From contig NC_063045.1 of assembly GCF_018812025.1 (NCBI RefSeq), forward strand, positions 12,612,384 to 12,676,383: DNA of 64,000 bases. Reading direction: 5' to 3'. The translations under genes were made by a program, and so were the position numbers. Within the stretch, counting starts at the first letter, position 1, and the number at the start of each line of letters is the position of its first letter. The notes under the pieces were generated by a model that ran no database searches, was not told the origin of the DNA, and saw only the letters and a list, made by a program, of their open reading frames with translations. Origin of the DNA: Megalobrama amblycephala. Lineage: Eukaryota; Chordata; Actinopteri; Cypriniformes; Xenocyprididae. This document shows, piece after piece, positions 1 through 34,970 of the stretch.

Positions 1-1408
1 CTGAACAGATTTCACTGTTGATACATTGAAACGTTGTTTTGATTTTTTTTTTATTGTGAAAATTGCAATTTACTTTGCAATTAATTGTGTTTTGATGATT
101 TACGGTTTATGATGGGATGAAATCAAATAAATTAAAAGATTGTCTGAAGATAATAACACACCAGAAACATTCATCAGCATCTAATGGTACATTCAGAATT
201 GGTCACTCAACATTTCTGCTCACATCTGTAACGTAGAGACTTTAAATTAGTGTTTTTCACTATAAATGTAGAGGAAATGTTAAAAACAAGGTGCTTTGAA
301 ACTGGTTAAAAACAGAAACTGGTGACAAAACTGCATAGAAAAGATGAAGAATATTTATGTTGCACATTAAAATGAATTAAAGTGTGACATTAAACCAGCA
401 GTGAATTTTGAATATCACAGCGTCCTGACATCTAACAATCACCTGAGGTCGGAGTAAAAGAGACAGTAAAAATGGCAGATATGTGACTGTGGACAGTGTA
501 TGAAACGATATTTGAAAAAAACTTCGGTTCTGAACTTTTTTCACAAAACACCTATCAAACTCCCAGTTATGATAAGATGGGAAAACTACAACAGCAGCAC
601 TAGAATAAAAGATACCAGGGAAAAACCTGTCAAAACATCCCCAGATCACATTTTACCTATATATACACACATACATATTAGGAACATTAAGATTTTTTGC
701 TGGAGATTGTTTTGATAAGAATTTTGCCAATAAGAGTCAATACTGCAAATAATGTGCAAACAAATTAAAATAATAAAACAAAACATTCAGATGCATTATG
801 GTAATTAGAATATGGATGGAAATTAATTTAAATTATAAAAATAATGCCACAATGCAAAAACATTTAATAATCCTAAAACAGGTTTTTTTTTTTTTAATGC
901 AAAATATATATATTTTTTTGGGGGGGGGGGGGGGGGGTAAATGTGACCTGGATATGTTTCCATGAGATTTACCCACACATAAAACACAAAATTAAAAAAT
1001 TAAAATAAAAACAATTAAGCTTACACATACTAACCGCTAACTTGCATACTAATGAAGTCAACATGAAATGTTCCTTCACAAAGCATTTCTCTGCTCATCT
1101 ACAGATACAGTATGTGCGGATGGAACACCAATTTTAAAAAAATGACACAATCTTCCGATAAAATGACGCAAACGTATTTGCTGAACGTTTCTCTGTGCTC
1201 CTCCCATTCAGAGAGAAAGTTCTCAACCCGTTTAACAGGTACCATTAAAACTCTCCGCGCACAACAAAGTGTTTTTGTCGTCAAACAAGAGTCGTACAAC
1301 ATATAAAAACAAGTCCGTGTTCCTCCACGTGTTTTCTTTTCTAACAGTCCGGGGGGTCATTTTAGTTCTACGTCGAAGCCCTTGATTTGTTTGGTTTGGA
1401 TAGCTCGG
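1..1408 (-). other. 3' flank and probable 3' UTR of pcyt2
   Basis: This is AT-rich sequence downstream of the pcyt2 stop codon, and I see no coding exon in it. A run of 18 G lies at 920-937 directly after a T-run. A possible minus-strand AATAAA (TTTATT on plus) lies at 50-55, and ATTAAA-like sites occur nearer the stop, so the transcript end cannot be fixed. The short open frames here do not resemble proteins I know. Confidence 0.5.
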
Positions 1409-12205
<10,797 letters not shown>

Positions 12206-12420
12206 GTTTTAATGCGTATGAACTCCCCGAGCAGCCGTTATAACCGACTGTAACACTCTGTTTTGATATGAATTATACCGGCAAAGTCGATACGCCCTTC
12301 CAGACTGTTCGCAACGAAGATGACGCAAGCCGGCAAACACCACGCCTCCTCACGATGCCCCGCCCCTCCGACTAGGAAGTGACGCCGGGCCAGTGTCGCA
12401 TGATTTCTTCGCAACAAGTG
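12206..12420 (-). promoter_or_regulatory. pcyt2 5' UTR and CpG-containing, TATA-less promoter
   Basis: Directly upstream of the pcyt2 ATG the base composition shifts to GC-rich with several CpGs, unlike the AT-rich surroundings. A GC box (gccccgcccc) lies near 12358-12367 and an ETS-like aggaagtgacg near 12373-12383. No TATA box is seen. This fits a housekeeping promoter; the transcription start is not determined. Confidence 0.55.
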
Positions 12421-12841
12421 CAAAGATGAGAAACCATAAATACATTTTATTAAAATAAATAAATAAATAAATACATTTTATTTATATGTACTTATATGTC
12501 TGTGATACACTTCCATAATAAAAAATAATATGATAAAAAAAAAAAATGGTGTTTGAATTTCGATTGCTTATTATAATATCCTGTTTTCACATTTTTTTTT
12601 TTTTACTTTTTTAACTTCAACTTCATTTTTAAATTCACTAATGTAATACGTAAATACATATTTTTCTTAAATTTGTCTTTCTTTCTTTCTTTCTATATTT
12701 TTTTACAACAAAAACCTAAGATTAACCGCAAACCGTTACGTAATAAATAAACAAATGCATTCATATTTTTAGAACATTTGAATATAATGTTTAATGTTTC
12801 ATATTGGGGTTATAGGCATATCTCTTAAACTGATAATAGCC

Positions 12842-12880
<39 letters not shown>

Positions 12881-13600
12881 TTTATTATTATAATAATAAC
12901 GAAAGCACTCGTGGATGAACAAGTGGACTTTATGCAATGGTAATTCATGCAAATTTATTCTAGTAAATAATAATAACAGGCTAATAATAATAATAATAAT
13001 AATCTACAATAAAGCTTGGACAAAAATGAAAAATAAACAAAATTCTCTATTATTTATTTAAATAAACTGATCATAAAAAGCGTTTTTGCTAAATATTGAA
13101 ATTTTGCTCATTTCAGAACTTTTTTTATAAATATAAATATAATATAACAATTTATGAATATCTTAGAAATTGCTTATTATACTATCCTGTTTTGAATTTA
13201 CTAGCCTATTTTTCTTCATTTTTTCTGTCTTTCTTACATCTCAGATCAGCTAAAAAGAGAAATATTTAAAGAATAATGTTTAATATTTCACATTAGGATT
13301 CAATTTCATAAACTAATGACACAATAATAATAATAGATGTTTACTACATTAAAAGTCGACAACATAAATAACTTAATAAATTAGTAAAAGCATTAACAAA
13401 TGTATTTTTTTAAATTTAGGAATCTCGCTCACTTCAGAAAAATAACTTTTGTTTTCTTATAACCTTAAAAAACCTTCAATAAACATGCTGTGACTGGCGC
13501 TGCACTTATTATAAACAGAGTCCGCAAACACATCATGTATTGCTACAGACATCCTTTAGGTGGCGCTAAATGCATATGTGTTCAAGCAGGAAAACAACAG
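12421..13600. other. AT-rich spacer between pcyt2 and gcg
   Basis: Head of pcyt2 and tail of gcg are separated by low-complexity AT-rich DNA. It contains (TAA)n runs at about 12841-12880 and 12983-13003 and a CTTT run at about 12678-12694. The only gene-like content is the displaced dpp4 fragment reported separately at 12902-12967. Confidence 0.6.
12902..12967 (+). pseudogene. Displaced fragment of dpp4 exon 25 plus donor and intron start
   Basis: About 66 bp here match, on the opposite strand, the 3' part of dpp4 exon 25 (19055-19128) and the first bases of its intron. The match includes the coding part for KALVDEQVDF, the donor ATG|gtaatt and the following intron sequence. One G of the GTGGACTTTGATG codons is missing, which breaks the frame. 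Because intron sequence is included, the copy arose at DNA level and not by retroposition. It is bordered by (TAA)n repeats and lies about 6 kb from its source, beyond gcg. It cannot encode a working part of the enzyme. Confidence 0.8.
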
Positions 13601-13622
13601 GCTTGAGTGGAATATGAAAATG

Positions 13623-13628
13623 TTTATT
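13623..13628 (-). terminator. Polyadenylation signal of the long gcg transcript
   Basis: AATAAA on the minus strand (TTTATT on plus), about 360 nt after the GLP-2-form stop codon at 13987-13989. It is the first canonical signal downstream, so the last exon would be roughly 13600-14011. Confidence 0.6.
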
Positions 13629-13986
13629 TTGCAGATCAAGACACCATTTTCCATGGCACTTTGATACAGTGGTGGCACACGTTTACCTGAGTGTTTAGTG
13701 CATTCACCTGAGTTTGTTTTTATCGCACACATAGAAAATAGTTCAAAACTATAGAAAAATATTTCATTTTGTTTGTTATAACTTACATGATGTTCTTTAA
13801 CACTAGGGAAAATAAATAATAACCACAGTGCTCAAAGTTAAAAAATAAAATAAAACATTAACATGGCTTTTGATTTCAAGAGTTGTATCCGTTCTGCCTT
13901 TAGAAGATATGGCTCTCATTCATTTTGATGATCGAATCCCCTTCAGGATCCAAAATTAAGCTCTCGCAGGGAAGCCCACCGGTTCT

Positions 13987-15224
13987 TCATTGATTCCCGC
14001 CACGTTTGCCACTAGAAAAGAAAATAATCACATGAAGTGTGTCCAGAATAGACCCATCTCTCATTCTTGCACCTATTATCATTCATGTCTTTATCATATC
14101 TGTTGTTTTAAGCCACTATAGAAAGGACTTTACCTTGACCCTGATGCCTTAGAGTTCATCACCCATTGTAAATACTCCTTGGCAGCAATGCTGTCCAAGA
14201 CCTTGTTGACATCACTGGTGAAACTGCCGTCTACATGCCGCCTGCGGCCCAAATTTGCACCTCTGTTGGCCCCAACACTGTGCATATGTGATAAACAACT
14301 TGTGAGCATGTGCACATGACAATTATTCAGTTTAAATCAGTGAATTATGAGTTCACAATTAGTTAGCAGTTAAATTGCAGCCTGTAGTTTAGCTTTAGCA
14401 TGTAGCATGTTTTTGGAAAATTAGTTTGTATGTGAGAAAGTTTGTAGTATTAGTTATGTGGTGTTCGGTTATAATTAGCATCTATGCTGTCAGTATTTGT
14501 TTGATTAGTGCAGCAGTACCAGAAACAGAAGAAGACATTAGCAGAGAAAGATAACCAGAAGCACACAGCCTGGTTTCAGCGCTATTTATTAGCATTAGCA
14601 TTTGGCAGTGAGGTTGGACAGAGTGCGTTAGAAAAGAGACAGATGTTGGGGAGGAGAAAGCATGATGAAGCGGTCAGTTTGGCTATTCTGCTCTCTCTCA
14701 CACACACACACACACTCTTTTTCTTTATTTCCATCACTTTCACACTCTCTAAGGCACTGAAGGTGGGATTAGGAGCGTGGATGCCTACTCTTGCTTGGGC
14801 TGTCCAGATTTCAGCCAGGCCACAAAGTTCTGGGCCGCTTGGTCTTGCAGGTAAGAGCTGATGTCGCTGGTGTAGGTTCCCTCAGCGTGACGTTTGGATG
14901 GACCACTGGGGGAGAGGAGAGTTCATGTGATAAAAATCATTGATTAAATGTTTGATTTGAGTTAGCTTAGTCAAAGTCTGCTAGTATTAGGCCTTAAAAT
15001 AAAATAAAATATAATGTAATATTATCATATTTTGTATTTGTGTAGATCTACACTTTTAATTTTTTTAATGACTTAGCCCAGTTAATTAATCTTTATATAC
15101 ATATGTATTTATAATTTATATAAACATTCTTTTCATATAATAATGATACTGCTTAAAATGCGTAATGTTAATAATAAATATAATTAAACAAAATTTAAAT
15201 TAAATTAAAAATATAATAATATAG

Positions 15225-15286
<62 letters not shown>

Positions 15287-15321
15287 ATAAACTATTTTTT
15301 AAATTATTTTTTAAATTATTT

Positions 15322-15370
<49 letters not shown>

Positions 15371-15384
15371 TTAATATATATTAA

Positions 15385-15467
<83 letters not shown>

Positions 15468-16584
15468 GTTATGACGTCCTATATATTTTTTATTTATTTT
15501 ATATGCATATATAATAAATAAAATATATTAATATAGTATTTATATAGTATAATATTTAATATATAATTATATATAGTATTTTTTATAAATTATATATATT
15601 ATATATATATAATGTTATGATGTTCTATATTATATTTGTTTTTTGTATTTATTTTAAATACATTTATAATTTTAATATTAGAATTACATTACATATATAA
15701 TTGCTTATCATATAATGGTGTTTTAGTTTATAATATTATATATAAAATACAAAACAAAGAATATACATAAAAATATACTATATATAGTTTTTATTGTAAA
15801 TGAATTATATCGTTATTATAATTTTATAATATTATATAAATTATATACATGATTTTTAAGAATAATACTATAAATACATTATATAAATGGGAGAACATGT
15901 TCTGTAACATATTTTAAGTTTCCATAAACAGAATATATTCCAATATGTTGTATTTTATGTAGTATTTTTTCAGTTTGATTGGTGCATTTTGTCATTTTTC
16001 TGTACTTTTTCCTTTTACATGTTGAATAAAGACTTTTTTTTTTACACAAATCTATAAGCAATATTACACTGTAATTGTACCTACCCATTACTCTTTGAGT
16101 TCATGAGCCACTGAACGAAGTCTTGTGCCCTCCTGGTCTCCAGGTATTTGCTGTAGTCGTTGGAGAAGGTCCCCTCAGAATGCCTCTTGACGGTGGTGAA
16201 GCCCTGACCTCTCGGCAGAAGACTTTCTGCTGTCTCTGTGCTGCGCCACGAGAACATAAACCAGTGTTAAATTGAACACATCACAAAATGATGGCCACAT
16301 CTCCAACCAAAAAGTCCTCATACAGTTATAAAGTGAAAATGCTAAGCTATTTTAAACTACCAAATTGGTTAAGCACATTTAACAAAGTATACTAAATTAT
16401 CTTCAAATAATTTCAAACCAAGAGCTTTTTTCATAATTTACTGCTCTGAAACAAAGTATAAATGCTATAAAACTGACATAAAAGATTCCTCTGACCTTGT
16501 GTTGTCATCTTGCAGTGGGACGCACATGCAGTTTTGAACGAAGAGGAGCAGAAGAAGACCAGCGAGATATTGGATGCCTTTCAT
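13987..16584 (-). CDS. gcg: Preproglucagon, long form with glucagon, GLP-1 and GLP-2 (176 aa)
   Basis: Precursor of the islet hormone glucagon and the gut peptides GLP-1 and GLP-2, ligands of class B receptors. Coding exons: 16496-16584, 16085-16240, 14789-14905, 14134-14277, 13987-14011 (531 nt, in frame). Residues 1-22 are a signal peptide with a LAGLLLLLF core. Glucagon starts [10 protein letters not shown] at 50-78 after KR. GLP-1 starts [10 protein letters not shown] at 88 after SKR. GLP-2 starts [10 protein letters not shown] at 135 after GRRR. The GLP-1 exon must leave at GA|gtaggc, which splits the GAG-TAG pair and restores GAT (Asp121). GLP-2 is followed by SSGKR, a dibasic site preceded by Gly. 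That both forms are made by alternative splicing is known for trout proglucagon; here it is inferred from phase and splice sites. Whether this is the gcga or gcgb paralogue of teleosts cannot be settled from the window. Confidence 0.88.
14724..14729 (-). terminator. Intronic polyadenylation signal for the GLP-1-terminated gcg transcript
   Basis: Minus-strand AATAAA about 60 nt after the TAG at 14785-14787, inside what is an intron for the long form. Its position supports competition between cleavage here and splicing to the GLP-2 exon. Confidence 0.6.
14785..16584 (-). CDS. gcg: Preproglucagon, short form ending after GLP-1 (121 aa)
   Basis: The first two coding exons are as in the long form, but the GLP-1 exon is read through to a TAG at 14785-14787, directly after the last GLP-1 codons (PKQE). 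Exons: 16496-16584, 16085-16240, 14785-14905, 366 nt. GLP-1 is 34 residues (88-121) with no C-terminal basic extension. A minus-strand AATAAA at 14724-14729 lies about 60 nt beyond the stop, so this form has its own terminator. It therefore lacks GLP-2. In other teleosts the islet transcript is of this type; tissue use here is inference. Confidence 0.88.
15216..15640. repeat. (TA)n microsatellite cluster in gcg intron
   Basis: Several long TA dinucleotide runs (about 15229-15280, 15327-15361, 15391-15465) with AT-rich spacers, between the GLP-1 and glucagon exons. The surrounding 14.95-16.05 kb is also AT-rich and holds no further coding exon that I can see. Confidence 0.9.
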
Positions 16585-16818
16585 TTTGACAGCTTCTTTA
16601 GAGTTCGAACACACGCCCTGTCAAAATGAGAGAAATACAATGTAATAATGTACACAAAACTTGAAACCAACCAAACATCTACAAAGAGGTCAATGAAGTC
16701 CTTGAAGAGATGCTCAACTTACCGATGGATGGATGGATGGATGGATGGATGGATGGATGAGATGAGTGCGTTTGCTGCTCAAGCACAGATCTTCTCCTGG
16801 CTCTTCTGCTGTTGGTTT
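16585..16818 (-). other. gcg 5' UTR, exon 1 (non-coding) and start of exon 2
   Basis: Exon 2 begins at 16617 after a tgacag acceptor, so 16585-16617 is leader. The upstream donor CATCG|gtaagt places the end of non-coding exon 1 at 16723. Exon 1 then contains a perfect tetranucleotide run (ggat on plus, catc on minus) at about 16723-16758. The cap site is estimated near 16818, about 30 nt after the TATA box. Confidence 0.65.
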
Positions 16819-16844
16819 CGTGGCCTCTTCTCAAACTCCTGGAT

Positions 16845-16853
16845 CTTATATAG
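16845..16853 (-). promoter_or_regulatory. TATA box of gcg
   Basis: Minus-strand CTATATAAG, the right distance upstream of non-coding exon 1. Further upstream on the minus strand (about 16905-16935) two TAATGG motifs occur. These are homeodomain-type sites and could correspond to the proximal alpha-cell element known from mammalian glucagon promoters. That last point is inference. Confidence 0.7.
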
Positions 16854-16859
16854 TTGGTC

Positions 16860-30828
<13,969 letters not shown>

Positions 30829-31090
30829 CTTAGAGTGAAATGTGCGAGTCTTGGCTCAGAATTCCGTTATATCCAACGCAATTCGGTGTCTCTGTTGCGC
30901 ACGGACGCTCCCGAGAGTCGAACAGAGCAGGAGTGTTAAATATTACCTCAACTTTGCTCGTTAAGGAAACAATAAAGTGATGGCAGATTAAAGTTCGCAT
31001 TCCTCTAAAACGCGGTTCCTTAATCAGTGAGACAGTAATTTCTCTGTAATGCATGTCAGAACTAATAAAGCAGCTGGTATGACGTTTTGT
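30829..31090 (-). promoter_or_regulatory. dpp4 5' UTR and proximal promoter region
   Basis: Upstream of the single-codon first coding exon (ATG at 30826-30828). Sequence is moderately CpG-containing with no clear TATA box. The cap site cannot be fixed by eye. Confidence 0.4.
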
Positions 31091-33279
31091 ACACTAAAGA
31101 AAAAAAAGTTTCCTCCAGTTTGATTCCCTTTCCCTCACAACCTGCCAACAGTGCCCTCAAATATTCATGCAATACAGATTTACATGTGTTTAATTAAATG
31201 TTCTATATTTGCATGAGATGAGCCATGTTAGGATGATTCGTCAGAAGCGTGTATGCATTACCTCATCAGTGATATCCGATTCACGAATCGTTCTTTTGGA
31301 AAGATTCACATTAATAATTCAGTCGAAACGATTCACAATGCGATCATATAAAATACTGGAAATTATTAATGTTTTTAATAATTAACAGTCGTATTAAATT
31401 TCGAAATACTATTCCCTGTTATTCACTTTAGACTGTGTTTTGAAACATGATAGTTTTTCGAGCTAGCATATTTCGTTGACTAGCTAGAACAGACCAAATA
31501 AAAAGAAAAACAACAACTTTACCATCTGGTAACTGAATTGTTACTGGTCCAACAGATATTACAAACAACTATTTTACAAACATAAAATGAGAGGGCTTCT
31601 GTTGACACATTTGAGCGATGACTGCCTCATGAATCGATCTTCTGAATCGATTAATTGCTCGTACGAAATGACTTCCCTCCTTTCACCTAGGCTAGGGAGG
31701 ACAGAAAACGATTAGTAAATGAATCTATTAGTTTATGAATCGAAGCTTTGAAATTTACATTATATGTTCTTCTGTTAAGCATTAGGCTATATAGTACTTA
31801 GCAATGTTTGATAATGCTATGAATAAAAAGTAGGCCCAAGGCAATCACATTTCACACAATATTTTATAAACTATCCACACAGAATGGAAGATTTTTTTTC
31901 TGACCTAAAATAGTGTAATTTTCTCCACATGAACCATATGTAACCTTACAGAAAGCCGGGATTCCCTCGCACACACTGTAACGGTTTGTTTTCTGACAGT
32001 TTTACAGCAGAGCCCGTATTTGCCTCTGAGACCATAACATTTATGATGGTCATTGATCGAGCAAATAATAAATAATGTGAGGTGACACGGGCGCACTTCC
32101 TCCTTGAGTTGTTTCAAAGGAGATGAAGCGTGTGTTTGACCTCACTGCTACAGTCCACATGCCCCATGATGATATCAAATTCCCTGATTCAATTTTATAA
32201 GGATTTGATAACACAAATACTACATCAAAAACATTTGAACTTAATTGAAGTAATTAAATCTTCAAAAGCTGTTCTAAAAATCATGTAACCCACACTGGAA
32301 ATTAGATATCGCATATGTTTCTACTTTGTATAAACAATCTGATTAAGTCAAAATGGACTTCCTCACACATTAGACATGTATCCCCAAATATTATGATTAA
32401 GAAATATGGCAAACACTTAGCTATTTTTGGCATAAAGCACGATGTACTGCATTGATTTTCCATTCCTCAGCGTTTCTGTGTTCTTTGAAAGAGTGTCAGA
32501 GAGTGTATTTATTTATTTTGGTGTTTAAGCATATGCTGCCTTTGGGTGTGGTGTTCAATGTTTCATAACCATGGATTGCAGTCGTGCACTGTGTAGTTGT
32601 GGTTTGTCCAGAGTCAATGACTGTTTACGGTGATGCCACTTCATTTAAAGCTACAGAGGAAAGAACAACTAGGAAGGAGCCACAGGGAAATTTGCTGATA
32701 GGAATTTCCTGGCAATTTTTAGTATCTAAAGAGCTTATATACATTTACATTATGCATTTGACAGATTCTTTAATTCAAAATAATTGTTCGCTTCCCAGCG
32801 AACGAAAATATGTTCTAAGAGCGTTTTGCTAATGTTCCCATTAAGTTAAAAAACGTTATGTTCTCAAAAATGTCTCTTGCAATCTCATGGCTACTTTGTA
32901 TGAATATGTACGATATTCATATGATCTGCTTATGCCCCACTGATGGTTAGCTTTAGGGGTGGAGCTTAATTCTTACTTTTTTCTAAATCTTGTATGTTTG
33001 CGTAAAAATAACATTGCATGAATTCATTCGAAATCTCCACATTGTAAAATAGTTCAAGTCGGAATGACACGGAAGTTGCGATAGTCTTTTCTTCCCTATT
33101 GTGATGCAAGTGAAACAGCTTCACGAACAAGAAAAAATGTAGGGCGGGGCTTGATTTTGTCTATTGGAATTTGATTGGATGGTTGTGGTTTGCTATTGGT
33201 CGATCTTATTTAGTGACAGGTTGTCCCGCCCTCGCACCAGTAAACGTGTCATCAGAGAAGAGAGGGGAAGTTATTTTGA
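31091..33279. other. Intergenic DNA upstream of dpp4
   Basis: No coding exon recognised. A block at about 31260-31660 with repeated 'gattcacgaatcg' and 'gaatcgat' motifs looks like a degenerate hAT-type element. A piece at 32745-32790 resembles the tail of a cyprinid SINE (tgcatttgacagattctttaattcaaa). Confidence 0.45.
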
Positions 33280-33733
33280 TTAAAGGGGTGGTTGACTATG
33301 ATTTCACTTTAGTTAGTGTGTAATGTTGCTATTTGAGCATAAACAACATCTGCAAAGTTACGACGCTCAAAGTTCAATGGAAAGGGAGATATTTTCTTTT
33401 TACAGAAATCATTTTTAAGGACAACAACAAACAAAACTACAACAAGCTTCTTCCTGGGATGGTGACATCACTAACCCTAAAATTTACATAAACCCCGCCC
33501 CCGGGAACACAATTGGTCCGTTACGTTATCGTCACGGACCAATTGTGGCATGAAGGTGTTTTGCAGCTGGAGTGAACTTTTCATGAAAGTTCGCTTTGGC
33601 AAGCCATTTCGAGCTTCCAAAAAGAACACAATATAAACTTCATTTTGGCCTGATTTTGTTCAAAATAACATCACATCAGCTCGTTCTTCGATTTCGTTTG
33701 AAGTATATCGGGGGCTTGAGTCTCTCAAAGTAC

Positions 33734-33826
33734 CTGAGATCCAGCGCAAGTTGTATGACTTGGTTCTTGCAGTGCCGTTGAAGTAATCTTCTAGAGTAAA
33801 TGTCCTCTGGGATTCAGTTTTATCCT
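33734..33826 (-). pseudogene. Displaced intact copy of dpp4 exon 3
   Basis: Nearly identical to dpp4 exon 3 (29098-29190). The reading frame, the donor CTCAG|gtactt and the acceptor ctctcag|AGG are all preserved, and the one difference I see in the 93 coding bases (ACA to ACT, Thr) is silent. Flanking intron sequence is copied too; the similarity runs from about 33724 to 33889. It lies about 2.9 kb upstream of the dpp4 start codon in the same orientation, so it could only be used by a transcript starting further upstream. On its own it is an orphan exon. Confidence 0.88.
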
Positions 33827-34027
33827 CTGAGAGTGAGAGGCAGTCGGATAAATAGATAGATAGCGGGCCAGGAGCAGCAGCTAATTTGCATTTAAAGGGA
33901 CACTCACAAAAACAGCATGTTTTTGCTCACACCCAAATAGAGGCAAAGTTGACAAGCTATTATAAATGATCTGTGGGGTATTTTGAGCTGAAACTTCACA
34001 GACACATTCTTTGGACACCACATATTA

Positions 34028-34937
34028 CAGTACAGTCCAAAAGTTTGGAACCACTAAGATTTTTAATGTTTTTAAAAGAAGTTTCGTCTGCTCACCAAGG
34101 CTTATTTAATTAAAAATACAGTAAAAAAACAGTAATATTGTGAAATATTATTACAATTTAAAATAACTGTTTTCTATTTGAATATATTTCACAAAGTAAT
34201 TTATTCCTGTGATGCAAAGCGGAATTTTCAGCATCATTACTCCAGTCTTCAGTCACATGATCCTTCAGAAATCATTCTAATATGCTGATCTGCTGCTCAA
34301 GAAACGTTTAATGTGTACAGTTGTACAAAATATTTGTGTACAATATTTTTTTTCAGGATTATTTGATGAATAGAAAAAAAGAAAGTTCAAAAGAACAGTG
34401 TTTATCTGAAATCTAATCTTTTGTAACATTATAAATGTCTTTACTGCCACTTTTGATTGATTTAATGCATCCTTGCTGAATAAAAGTATTCATTTCTTTA
34501 CTTTCTTTTCAAAAAAATAAAAATAAAAATTCTTACTGACCCCGAACTTTTGAACGGTAGTGTATAATGCTACAGAAGCTTTGTATTTCAGATAAATGCT
34601 GTTCTTTTGAACTTTCTATTCATCAAGGAATCCTGAAAAAAAAAGTACACAACTGTTTTCAACATTGAAAATAATCATAAATGTTTATTGAGCAGCAAAT
34701 CAGCATATTAGAATGATTTCTGAAGGATCATGTGACACTGAAGACTGGAGTAACGATGCTGAAAATTCAGCTTTGCATCACAGGAATAAATGACTTTGTC
34801 AAATATATTTAAATAGTACACAATATTACGTTTTTTTACTGTATTTTTAATTAAATAAATGTAGCCTTGGTGAGCAGACGAAACTTCTTTTAAAAACATT
34901 AAAAATCTTAGTGGTTCCAAACTTTTGGACTGTACTG
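34028..34937. mobile_element. TA-site palindromic MITE nested in the TTAA element
   Basis: Begins cagtacagtccaaaagtttg, ends with its inverse, and is flanked by TA on both sides. The arms are long (several hundred bp) and include the block catgatccttcagaaatcat in both orientations. TA flanks and TIRs point to a Tc1/mariner-type origin. Comparison with 7490-7520 (ttatattacatcttgt) shows the host reads ...atatta|catcttgtg without it. Confidence 0.85.
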
Positions 34938-34970
34938 TACATCTTGTGAAAAGGGGCATAATAGGACCCT

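Larger units (their letters stand above)
33284..34970. mobile_element. TTAA-type DNA transposon carrying a dpp4 exon-3 segment
   Basis: The left end is TTAA (33280-33283) plus aggggtggttgactatg. The right end is ...gcataataggaccct followed by ttcaa, a mutated TTAA. The right part (gtattttgagctgaaacttc, cacagacacattc) is shared with the TTAA element at 6580-7532. Inside lie the dpp4 exon-3 copy (33734-33826) and a nested TA-site MITE (34028-34937). No transposase frame is seen. Confidence 0.65.
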
